Source: Dethiothermospora halolimnae (GTDB lineage: Bacteria; Bacillota; Clostridia; Tissierellales; VENL01). Taken from it: DNA of 8,657 bases. The stretch spans positions 1 through 8,657 of the forward strand of contig NZ_JBAKFX010000088.1 in the NCBI RefSeq assembly GCF_037577855.1. The letters are read 5' to 3'. This document shows positions 1 to 6,267 of this stretch, piece by piece. Numbering within the stretch: the stretch's first letter is position 1; each line of letters opens with the position of its first letter. The notes beneath the pieces were generated by a model. It was given only the letters and a program-made list of their open reading frames with translations. It did not search any database and was not told the DNA's origin. The position numbers were made by a program, and so were the translations under genes.

Positions 1-265
1 GTTATATTTTAAATATCATTTGATTACTGTTTGTCAAGGGCGGCTACGGTGGACTTAGTATAATTCCACTGGTTTATCCCAGTATTATCCATAACATTAG
101 TTTTTCATAGAACTTTTTACATTACCATTTAACACTCATATTATACCATTTATATTTATCTAAGTCATTTTATGTTATATTATTTTTAATAATAGTATTT
201 AGGTCAATTACTTTCCATGGATGTAAGATTACTAATTCATATCTACTCTTGCTGTTAGTACTCTT
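1..265. other. Non-coding stretch without a supported gene
   Basis: I see no gene here: all frames are broken by stops and no Shine-Dalgarno plus start pair leads into an open frame. The only compositional oddity is a short GC-richer patch around 36-75, with weak inverted pairs (GTGGA at 49-53 with TCCAC at 65-69; ACTGG with CCAGT just after). It could be the worn end of a repeat or of an upstream gene lying mostly outside the window. I cannot assign it. Confidence 0.4.
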
Positions 266-305
266 AAATAAGTGAGAATATAAATAGTTGTATTCTCACT
301 TATTT
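266..305. terminator. Perfect 15-bp inverted repeat, probable (bidirectional) terminator
   Basis: The arms 266-280 and 291-305 are exact reverse complements over 15 bases (AAATAAGTGAGAATA / TATTCTCACTTATTT), around a 10-base loop. A-rich sequence on one side and T-rich sequence on the other allow termination in either direction, but the run of T is short and the stem is AT-rich. It probably ends a transcript entering from the left and insulates the promoter just downstream. An operator for a dimeric regulator is the alternative. Confidence 0.5.
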
Positions 306-329
306 CTCGATAGTGCTAAAAAACATAAA

Positions 330-358
330 TTGAAATTTATAGAAATATACTGTAATAT
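330..358 (+). promoter_or_regulatory. Sigma-A-type promoter of the small membrane protein gene
   Basis: TTGAAA at 330-335 and TAATAT at 353-358 are separated by 17 bases, the optimal spacing for a housekeeping promoter. Transcription would begin near 364-366, which coincides with the first ATG of the following gene. If this promoter is used, that ATG would be at or near the very 5' end of the mRNA, which bears on the start-codon question for that gene. Confidence 0.55.
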
Positions 359-364
359 ATACCT

Positions 365-979
365 ATGGAGGTGATATTTATCAAAAGTAATAAGTTTTTA
401 AATTTAAAGAATTTAGCTATTATTTGTCTTTTAATATCTTTAGTATTTAATATTATCATTTATAAAGATTATAAATATCAGAAACATTTTTTCAATAGAT
501 ACCGTGATATTATAGAATCTCATTCTATAAACTCAATTGACGATGCAAAGTCAGATGTTGAAGCATTAAATATAGTAAACTCTCCATATGCTAAAGTTAA
601 GCGTTTGATTATGGCAAGTAGGGAAGTAATGAATACTTCAAAACATATCGGTGACTATTCAATTTATTTAGATTATAAAGATAAAGATAGAGGGTACGGT
701 GGAAACTACCGTGCTTATAAATTTTTTAATCAATATAGACTTGTTCTAGAAAACTGGGCAGCAGCTATACAATTTAAAGACGTAGAAAATCAACCTTCAG
801 ATGAAGATATTAAAAATATGATTAAGGATTTAGATAATATTAAAAATGCCTTAATAGAACAACCGGAAGATTTAACAATGGATAAGTTAAATAATATAAT
901 AAAGAGATTAATAGAAGAAACTAAGACAGAAGATGTTAAAGAGTTTTTGCGAGAGGCAAATATATTTTTAGGTAAGTAG
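365..979 (+). CDS. Small membrane-anchored protein of unknown function
   Basis: I do not recognise this 204-residue protein. A hydrophobic segment at about residues 16-33 (LAIICLLISLVFNIIIY) follows a lysine-containing N-terminus, so it looks like an uncleaved signal anchor; there is no lipobox. The remaining ~165 residues are hydrophilic, charged and mostly helix-forming, with an aromatic stretch around 102-135 (several Tyr, GYGGNYRAY) and an acidic C-terminal third. No catalytic motif is visible. The gene has its own promoter and a strong terminator, so it is monocistronic and separate from the metabolic cluster downstream. The start is uncertain: the ATG at 365 is the first in-frame ATG, but the strong ribosome binding site lies after it and points to an ATC at 380, which would give a 199-residue protein beginning (M)KSNKF. 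The orientation of the membrane anchor is not decided by the charges. Confidence 0.7.
   Translation: MEVIFIKSNKFLNLKNLAIICLLISLVFNIIIYKDYKYQKHFFNRYRDIIESHSINSIDDAKSDVEALNIVNSPYAKVKRLIMASREVMNTSKHIGDYSIYLDYKDKDRGYGGNYRAYKFFNQYRLVLENWAAAIQFKDVENQPSDEDIKNMIKDLDNIKNALIEQPEDLTMDKLNNIIKRLIEETKTEDVKEFLREANIFLGK
367..382 (+). promoter_or_regulatory. Strong Shine-Dalgarno followed by an in-frame ATC
   Basis: GGAGGTGAT at 367-375 is a near-perfect anti-16S match but lies inside the first codons of the longest frame that begins with ATG at 365. Eight bases after GGAGG there is an in-frame ATC (380-382), exactly where a start codon would be expected. No ATG, GTG or TTG is at that spacing. The real start may therefore be a rare ATC, or a former ATG that has mutated. 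Nothing resembling a ribosome binding site precedes the ATG at 365. Confidence 0.45.
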
Positions 980-991
980 TTATTTATAATG

Positions 992-1028
992 AGTAGGGAC
1001 TGGATATCCAGTTCCTACTTTATTTTTA
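992..1028 (+). terminator. Intrinsic terminator after the small membrane protein gene
   Basis: A 12-bp stem is formed by 992-1003 (AGTAGGGACTGG) and 1008-1019 (CCAGTTCCTACT), with one G-T wobble and an ATAT loop. A T-rich tract follows (TTATTTTTAT). It begins 12 bases after the stop codon. It separates this gene from the five-gene cluster, which must therefore have its own promoter between about 1030 and 1130. I find no convincing -35/-10 pair there. Confidence 0.85.
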
Positions 1029-1130
1029 TATAAAAATAAATTAAAAGTAATGTTTCCCACCCTTAAAGAATATACATATTATTAAACAATAAGACATCCG
1101 GACATCATCACTGGTAAAGGGGGAGGGATA

Positions 1131-2885
1131 ATGAGAAAGGTAGTTGATATTGAAAAGGATATAAAAAAGGAGATATCAAAAGATATCACATGTACCCAGT
1201 GGCATTCATCGGTTCTATTAGAGGGGGTAGTGGATACGTGGGATGAAGTTGTTTTAGCTGGGAAAATTGCCGCTAAAGGTGGATATAAAGGTGTAGTTAA
1301 TAAACTAGAGGTAAAAAATTTAAATATACCGGATATGAAAAAACCATTAATTAGTGACAATATATTGGACAAGAAAAGGGTAGATGTTCTTATAATTGGA
1401 GGGGGAATTACAGGAGCCTCTATAGCTAGGGAGTTATCAAAATGGAATGTTAGTATATTATTAGTTGATAAAGAAGAAGATCTTGCTATCCATGCTTCCT
1501 CTAGAAATGATGGAATGATACATCCAGGGATTAGTCCTAAACCAGGAAGTAAAAGAGCTAAGTTTAATGTTAAGGGTAATAAGATGTATAGTAGGATAGC
1601 TAAAGAATTAGACGTTCCCTTTAGAAGAATAGGATCTTTAATATTATTTGATAAGAAATTTATGAGACTTGCTATGCCCTTTATAAAAAGAAGGGCAAAA
1701 CTAAATGGAATAGAGGGGATAGAGTATCTTAATAGAAAGAAAATACTAGAGCTAGAGCCATCTATAACTGAAAATATAACCGGTGGTTTTTATATTCCCA
1801 GTACAGGGGTTTTGTCACCCTATAAGATGACCATAGCCTATGGTGAAAATGCAGTACTAAATGGTGTGGAGATATCATTTAATACTTTAGTAAAATCCAT
1901 GGAGAAAAAACACGGTAAAATAATATCTGTTAAAACCAATCGAGGAACTATATGTCCTAAAGTGGTTATAAACGCAGGGGGAATATATAGTGATAAAATA
2001 GCAGATATGGCAGATGATATGTTTTTTACAATACATCCTAGAAAGGGAGAAATTATATTAATAGATAAGAAAAAAGGAGAATTATTAGATACAGTAGTAG
2101 CTAAACCATCAATCGGAAGTACTAAGGGAAATACAAAGGGAGGAGGCATAGTTAAGACAATAGATGATAATTTACTGATAGGTCCTGATGCCTATGAACA
2201 ACCCTATAGAGAGGATTATACAACTAATCGAGATAATATATCAAATCTTATGGAGAAATTCTTACCATTGTTGCCTAAACTGTCATCTAAGGATGTAATA
2301 ACCTATATGGCTGGAACTAGAGCCTCTACATATGAAGAAGATTTTATAATAGAAGCTTCAGAATACGTTGCTAATCTAATCCATGCAGCAGGAATTCAGT
2401 CTCCAGGTCTTGCTTCAGCCCCTGCCATTTCCGAGGAAATAGAGAAAATAACTATAGAGAAATTAAGTAAAATAACCAATGTTAAAAGAAAAGAAAATTG
2501 GAATCCAATAAGAAAAGGTATACCTAGGTTAAATGATATGGATATTGGTAAAAGGAATAAGTTTATAAAAAACAATCCTAATTATGGAGAAATAGTATGT
2601 AGATGTGAAGAGATAAGTAAAGGGGAAATTATAGAAGCTATACATGCACCTATACCTGCTAAAACCGTTGATGGTATAAAAAAAAGAGTAAGGCCTGGAA
2701 TGGGAAGATGTCAAGGGGGATTTTGTATGCCCTTTATAACTAAAATAATTGAAGATGAGTTGGGAACTGATATGACTAAAATAACTAAAAAGGGAAAAGG
2801 CTCTGAACTTCTTGTAAATAAAACTAAGGATAATAATATATATGAAAGTAGGGAGGTAGGGGGACAAGAGCATGAAAGAGTATGA
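1131..2885 (+). CDS. GlpA-like FAD-dependent dehydrogenase with BON-like N-terminus and [2Fe-2S] C-terminal domain
   Basis: This 584-residue protein resembles the large subunit of anaerobic glycerol-3-phosphate dehydrogenase (GlpA/GlpD group, DAO fold), which oxidises the C2 hydroxyl of glycerol 3-phosphate to dihydroxyacetone phosphate. Visible parts: residues ~7-63 resemble a BON domain (the stretch VLLEGVVDTWDEVVLAGK and then GVVNKLEV); a Rossmann FAD site GGGITG at 90-95 with the acidic strand end LLVDKE at 110-115; the DAO body to about 440; and a BFD-type [2Fe-2S] domain with CRC at 490-492 plus C527 and C532. The BON-like extension is absent from E. coli GlpA. The start at 1131 has a strong ribosome binding site (AAAGGGGGAGGG, 1117-1126). 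The gene overlaps the next by 14 bases, implying translational coupling and a complex with that GlpB-like protein. Because the adjacent kinase is not GlpK-like, the true substrate may be a substituted glycerol phosphate or another polyol phosphate. Family assignment is firm; substrate is inferred. Confidence 0.9.
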   Translation: MRKVVDIEKDIKKEISKDITCTQWHSSVLLEGVVDTWDEVVLAGKIAAKGGYKGVVNKLEVKNLNIPDMKKPLISDNILDKKRVDVLIIGGGITGASIARELSKWNVSILLVDKEEDLAIHASSRNDGMIHPGISPKPGSKRAKFNVKGNKMYSRIAKELDVPFRRIGSLILFDKKFMRLAMPFIKRRAKLNGIEGIEYLNRKKILELEPSITENITGGFYIPSTGVLSPYKMTIAYGENAVLNGVEISFNTLVKSMEKKHGKIISVKTNRGTICPKVVINAGGIYSDKIADMADDMFFTIHPRKGEIILIDKKKGELLDTVVAKPSIGSTKGNTKGGGIVKTIDDNLLIGPDAYEQPYREDYTTNRDNISNLMEKFLPLLPKLSSKDVITYMAGTRASTYEEDFIIEASEYVANLIHAAGIQSPGLASAPAISEEIEKITIEKLSKITNVKRKENWNPIRKGIPRLNDMDIGKRNKFIKNNPNYGEIVCRCEEISKGEIIEAIHAPIPAKTVDGIKKRVRPGMGRCQGGFCMPFITKIIEDELGTDMTKITKKGKGSELLVNKTKDNNIYESREVGGQEHERV

Positions 2886-4125
2886 TTTAGTGGTATTAGG
2901 AGGAGGCCCAGCAGGATTAGCAGCTGCCCTTAAGGGATATGAAAAAGGAGTTTCCACATTAATAATTGAAAGGGAAAAGAGAGTCGGGGGAATATTAAAA
3001 CAATGTATACATGATGGCTTTGGAATAGTAAAGTTTAAAGAAAGACTAACTGGACCAGAATATGCCCAAAGATATATAGATATGGTGAAAAATAAAGATA
3101 TATCTATAATGACGTCTACCTTTGTAATTGATGTTAAAGGGGGGAAGGACGGTTATATTTTAACCATATTAAATCCCAATAATGGTGTGATAAAGATAAA
3201 GGCAATATCATTAATCCTAGCCAATGGATGTAGGGAAAGAACGGCTAAACAGGTATTTATCCATGGAAATAGACCAGCAGGGGTTTTCACTGCGGGAACG
3301 GCACAATACTATGTAAATATATTGGGATATCTTCCATGTAAAAAATGTGTTATACTTGGGAGCGGTGATATTGGACTTATTATGGCCAGAAGATTAACAT
3401 TGGAAGGAACTAAGGTTTTAGGGGTATATGAAGCTAAAGATATACCATCGGGTTTAAATAGAAATATATATCAATGCTTAATTGACTATGATATACCATT
3501 GTATCTATCCCATACAATAACAAGGGTGATAGGAGATAATAGGGTAGAGGCAGTGGAAATCTCAAAGGTAGATAAAAATATGAAACCAATAAAGGGAACT
3601 GAAAAGATAATTGAATGTGATGGAGTAATATTATCGGTGGGACTAATCCCAGAAAATGAAATAGCGGAATTATTAAATATAGATATTGATGATGATACAA
3701 AAGGTCCCTATGTTGATCAAAACTTTATGACAATGAAGGATGGAATATTCTCCTGTGGAAATGCCCTTCATGTAAATGATTTAGTAGACTATGTTTCGGA
3801 AAGTGGAGAAATAGCTGGGGAAAATAGTGCTAGATATATAAAAGAAAGAAATGAAAGAAAACTGATAAAAGTTAATAAAAGTAGAGAATTCTTATATACT
3901 GTTCCCCAGTATATAGATATAAAATCAAAAAATAAAAAGATTATAATATACTTTAGAAGTAAAGAAAATATGAAAAATGCTAGAGTTAAAATAACCAGTA
4001 ATAATAAAATAATATTTAATAAAAAATATAGATTTCTAAAACCCCCTGAAATGGAACGAATAGAGATTGATTTAGATGATATAGAGAAGGGAACAAAGGA
4101 GATTAATATATTGATGGAAACTTAA
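2872..4125 (+). CDS. GlpB-like NAD(P)/FAD-dependent oxidoreductase
   Basis: This 417-residue two-dinucleotide-binding flavoprotein belongs to the pyridine nucleotide-disulfide reductase superfamily, near HcnB, opine oxidase and sarcosine oxidase alpha-type proteins. The FAD site is GGGPAG at 10-15 with IIERE closing the second strand. LANGCRERT at 116-124 is the conserved strand of this group, the NAD(P) site is GSGDIG at 163-168, and the FAD-capping end is GIFSCGNALHVNDLVD at 291-306. After about residue 335 there is a ~80-residue, probably beta-rich C-terminal domain (PQYIDI, RSKENM, PPEMERIEI). It has no classical thioredoxin-reductase CxxC in the active-site position, although CKKC occurs at 156-159, just before the NAD(P) site. 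The start overlaps the preceding gene and is served by the purine-rich stretch 2851-2863. With the GlpA-like protein it probably forms a dehydrogenase complex, passing electrons between the substrate-side flavin, the iron-sulfur centres and NAD(P)H or another carrier. Which acceptor is used is not visible. Confidence 0.88.
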   Translation: MKEYDLVVLGGGPAGLAAALKGYEKGVSTLIIEREKRVGGILKQCIHDGFGIVKFKERLTGPEYAQRYIDMVKNKDISIMTSTFVIDVKGGKDGYILTILNPNNGVIKIKAISLILANGCRERTAKQVFIHGNRPAGVFTAGTAQYYVNILGYLPCKKCVILGSGDIGLIMARRLTLEGTKVLGVYEAKDIPSGLNRNIYQCLIDYDIPLYLSHTITRVIGDNRVEAVEISKVDKNMKPIKGTEKIIECDGVILSVGLIPENEIAELLNIDIDDDTKGPYVDQNFMTMKDGIFSCGNALHVNDLVDYVSESGEIAGENSARYIKERNERKLIKVNKSREFLYTVPQYIDIKSKNKKIIIYFRSKENMKNARVKITSNNKIIFNKKYRFLKPPEMERIEIDLDDIEKGTKEINILMET

Positions 4126-4129
4126 GCTT

Positions 4130-4271
4130 AAAGTATACATGTGGAAAGTTAACGTAGGGTCTGGGCATGCCCAGACCACCGCCCTGAAAGCGGCGGAGCA
4201 ATCAGCTTGCTGATTGCATTGGTGGGGAATTTCTACTATCCCAACTCATTTAAAATTTACAATTTAAAATT
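4130..4271. repeat. GC-rich, hairpin-dense intercistronic element
   Basis: This spacer inside the cluster is far more GC-rich in its core than the surrounding genes. It holds a perfect 20-base palindrome (4158-4177, GGTCTGGGCATGCCCAGACC), a short stem CCGCC/GGCGG (4179-4183 with 4192-4196), and a perfect 9-bp hairpin GCAATCAGC/GCTGATTGC (4198-4206 with 4209-4217, TT between). CCACC at 4176-4180 could also pair with GGTGG at 4221-4225 to enclose the last two stems. A 10-base direct repeat ATTTAAAATT follows at 4248-4257 and 4262-4271. There is no open frame of note. It looks like a dispersed palindromic repeat that inserted between two genes, or an RNA processing or stabilising element. I do not match it to a known riboswitch. 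Confidence 0.55.
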
Positions 4272-4301
4272 AACCAATGGAGCTTAAGCTCTATTGGTTT
4301 T
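4272..4301 (+). terminator. Terminator-like hairpin directly before the DUF1667 gene
   Basis: Positions 4272-4285 and 4286-4299 pair over 14 bp (core GAGCTTAAGCTC, one G-T wobble), making a long stem that ends in TTTT at 4298-4301. The inner bases would open to form the loop. The ribosome binding site GGGGG (4302-4306) of the next gene starts immediately after. It could act as a partial terminator or attenuator that lowers expression of the DUF1667, kinase and AGPS-like genes relative to the two dehydrogenase genes, or it could protect the upstream mRNA 3' end. The T tract is only four bases long, so full termination is doubtful. Confidence 0.5.
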
Positions 4302-4313
4302 GGGGGTATAATC

Positions 4314-4694
4314 ATGAAAGAAATTATATGTATTGTGTGTCCCAGTGGATGTCCATTGAATGTCTACAAAGGTGAAAATAATAACTGGATAGTCAAAGGA
4401 AACAAATGTCCAAAGGGGAAGGACTTTGCTATAAATGAGATGACAAATCCCACTAGAACAATATGTACCACAGTAAAAACTTCTATTAAAGACTTTCCGA
4501 GGGTTCCAGTAAGAACTGATGGGGAAATACCTAAAAAATATATTTTTCCCCTTATGAAATTGATTAATGATATAGAAATTAATGAACCATTAAAAATGGG
4601 AACGGTAGTATTAAAAGACATATTTAATACAGGAATTAATGTTATAACAACGGCAAATATAGATAATACACTAGGAGATGATAAAAATGAATGA
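4314..4694 (+). CDS. DUF1667 family small cysteine-motif protein, putative dehydrogenase complex subunit
   Basis: A 126-residue soluble protein of the DUF1667 family (COG3862). The N-terminus carries four closely placed cysteines: C6, C9 and C13 in CIVCPSGC, and C32 in GNKCPKG. This is a pattern suited to an iron-sulfur cluster or zinc. A further C51 follows in the segment NPTRTICTTV. The rest has no recognisable catalytic motif. In Clostridia this family is commonly encoded beside GlpA-like and GlpB-like flavoproteins, so it is plausibly the small electron-transfer subunit of that complex, where Enterobacteria use the larger membrane-bound GlpC; that role is inferred. The start is supported by GGGGG at 4302-4306. 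The gene sits downstream of a hairpin-rich spacer and overlaps the kinase start by 8 bases. Confidence 0.88.
   Translation: MKEIICIVCPSGCPLNVYKGENNNWIVKGNKCPKGKDFAINEMTNPTRTICTTVKTSIKDFPRVPVRTDGEIPKKYIFPLMKLINDIEINEPLKMGTVVLKDIFNTGINVITTANIDNTLGDDKNE
4673..4677 (+). promoter_or_regulatory. Ribosome binding site that decides the kinase start
   Basis: AGGAG at 4673-4677 directly abuts an ATG at 4678, leaving no spacer, but stands nine bases before a second in-frame ATG at 4687. The second ATG is therefore the better start, removing three residues (MIK) from the longest frame. The site lies within the end of the DUF1667 coding region, so the two genes are probably translationally coupled. Confidence 0.65.
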
Positions 4695-6240
4695 ACCATT
4701 GATACTGGCAATCGATTGTGGAACTCAAAGTATAAGGGCTTTATTGTTTGATAAAAAGGGAAATTTATTAAAAAAAGAAAAGGCAAAATTTAAACCATAT
4801 TTTTCTGTAAAACCAGGGTGGGCAGAGCAAGATCCCAATATATATTGGAAAAATCTATGTAAAATATGTTTAAAGATGAAAAACGAGAATTATAAACAAT
4901 GGGACAGAATTGAAGGGGTTGTGGTAACCACCCTTAGGGATAGTTGTGTAAACTTAGATAAAGATGGTAATGTATTAAGACCGATAATACTATGGTTAGA
5001 CCAAAGAATGGCAGAATGTAAAGAATCATTACCTATATTAGGGAAGTTAGCCTTCAAAGCTGTTGGAATGAAAGAAGCCGTTGAAGTGGCAAGAAAAAAA
5101 ACAAAGTCCAATTGGATTAAGGAAAATGAACCGGAGATTTGGGATAAAACCTATAAATATTTATTATTATCTGGATTTTTAACATATAAATTGACGGGAG
5201 ATATGGTGGATTCAGTGGCAAGTCAGATAGGACATATTCCCTTTGACTATAAAAATAAAAAGTGGTTAAGTAAAACCAGTATTAGATGGCCTATCTTTTC
5301 AATAGAGGAAGACAAATTGCCAAGGTTAGTTGAACCGGGAGATATATTAGGATATATAACTAAAGAGGCATCAGAACTTTCAGGAATAAAAGAAGGGTTA
5401 CCTGTTATTTCAACAGGTTCAGATAAAGGTTGCGAAACATTAGGCAGCGGATGTGTGAATAGTGAAAGTGGAAGTATAAGTTTAGGGACCACATGTACTA
5501 TACAAACTACTTCTAAAGAATATTTTGAACCATTAAAGTTTATGCCCTCCTATCCAGCAGTAGTGCCGGGGTATTATAATGCTGAAGTGGAGATATTTAG
5601 GGGATATTGGATGATAAGTTGGTTTAAAAGTGAATTTGCCCAAAAAGAGTTAATAGAGGCGAAGGAAAAGAATATAGCTCCAGAGGAACTATTAAATGAA
5701 AGGTTAAATCATATACCACCAGGCTCCCATGGGCTTATACTACAACCCTTTTGGGGCCCAGGACTTAAAAACCCTGAAGCTAAAGGTTCTATTATTGGGT
5801 TTGGAGATGTTCATACTAGGGTTCATATATATAGGGCTATAATAGAGGGAATAAATTATGCCCTTATAGATGGTATAGAAAAGATAGAAAGAAAATCAGG
5901 AAATAATATAAAGCGTATTACAGTTTCTGGGGGAGGCTCCCAAAGTGATGCCATTTGCCAAATAACTGCAGATATGTTTAATAGACCGGTATATAGAACC
6001 CAAACCCATGAAGCCAGTGGTTTGGGGGCTGCTGTAGTTGGGTTTGTAGGAATAGGAGTATATAACTCCTATGAAAAAGCAGTAAGGGAAATGGTGCATT
6101 ACACCAGTGAATTTAAGCCAACAGAAAAAAATGTAGGTATATATAGGGACTTATACGAAAATGTTTATAAAAAAATATATCCAAGACTTAAAGATCTATA
6201 TAAGGATATCAAAGATATAACTGGATATCCAGAGTATTAG
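4687..6240 (+). CDS. FGGY-family carbohydrate kinase, YgcE/XylB-like, not a typical glycerol kinase
   Basis: This 517-residue cytoplasmic kinase has the two-domain FGGY architecture. The N-terminal phosphate loop is DCGTQSIRALLFD at 10-22, WLDQR lies at 103-107, and the likely catalytic base is D246 in STGSDKG. The C-terminal ATP-binding segment is SGGGSQSD at 414-421, followed by EASGLGAA at 442-449. Length fits the family (about 480-520). The region around the catalytic Asp lacks the GDQQAALFGQ signature of glycerol kinase, and WLDQR is closer to xylulokinase-type members, so it should not be named glpK. E. coli encodes an FGGY kinase, YgcE, in the same locus as the AGPS-like flavoprotein YgcU, which parallels the gene order here. 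It presumably phosphorylates the substrate that the neighbouring flavoproteins then oxidise: a glycerol derivative, other polyol or ketose. The family is certain; the substrate is unknown. The ATG at 4678 is the alternative start. Confidence 0.9.
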   Translation: MNEPLILAIDCGTQSIRALLFDKKGNLLKKEKAKFKPYFSVKPGWAEQDPNIYWKNLCKICLKMKNENYKQWDRIEGVVVTTLRDSCVNLDKDGNVLRPIILWLDQRMAECKESLPILGKLAFKAVGMKEAVEVARKKTKSNWIKENEPEIWDKTYKYLLLSGFLTYKLTGDMVDSVASQIGHIPFDYKNKKWLSKTSIRWPIFSIEEDKLPRLVEPGDILGYITKEASELSGIKEGLPVISTGSDKGCETLGSGCVNSESGSISLGTTCTIQTTSKEYFEPLKFMPSYPAVVPGYYNAEVEIFRGYWMISWFKSEFAQKELIEAKEKNIAPEELLNERLNHIPPGSHGLILQPFWGPGLKNPEAKGSIIGFGDVHTRVHIYRAIIEGINYALIDGIEKIERKSGNNIKRITVSGGGSQSDAICQITADMFNRPVYRTQTHEASGLGAAVVGFVGIGVYNSYEKAVREMVHYTSEFKPTEKNVGIYRDLYENVYKKIYPRLKDLYKDIKDITGYPEY

Positions 6241-6267
6241 GGGGGAATTTAAAAAGGGGGAGAAGAA

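Noticed and set aside
1..75. Tail of an upstream gene or transposase remnant in the GC-richer patch
   Set aside because: The open stretches are under 25 codons, have no recognisable family motif and no clear terminal repeat, so no gene or mobile element can be claimed.
1030..1130. Promoter for the five-gene cluster
   Set aside because: One must exist after the terminator at 992-1028, but candidates such as TATACA (1071-1076) or TATTAT (1077-1082) lack a credible -35 at 16-18 bases, so none was called.
4158..4226. tRNA or cloverleaf RNA gene suggested by three adjacent stems
   Set aside because: Stem lengths and loop sizes do not fit a tRNA: no 7-bp acceptor stem, no 7-base anticodon loop and no T-loop sequence. 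Palindromic repeat arms fit better.
4126..4313. Known riboswitch in the intercistronic spacer
   Set aside because: I recognised no conserved core of the riboswitch or T-box classes I know, and its position inside an operon argues against a standard leader. Only hairpins can be supported.
1082..6099. Eight minus-strand open frames of 67-142 codons within 1082-6099
   Set aside because: They lie antisense to well-supported genes, lack ribosome binding sites, and have hydrophobic, low-complexity translations typical of the reverse of AT-rich coding sequence.
4678..6240. Naming the kinase glpK because it sits with GlpA/GlpB-like genes
   Set aside because: The segment around the catalytic Asp (GSDKGCETLG) and WLDQR do not match glycerol kinase signatures, so only the FGGY family is supported.
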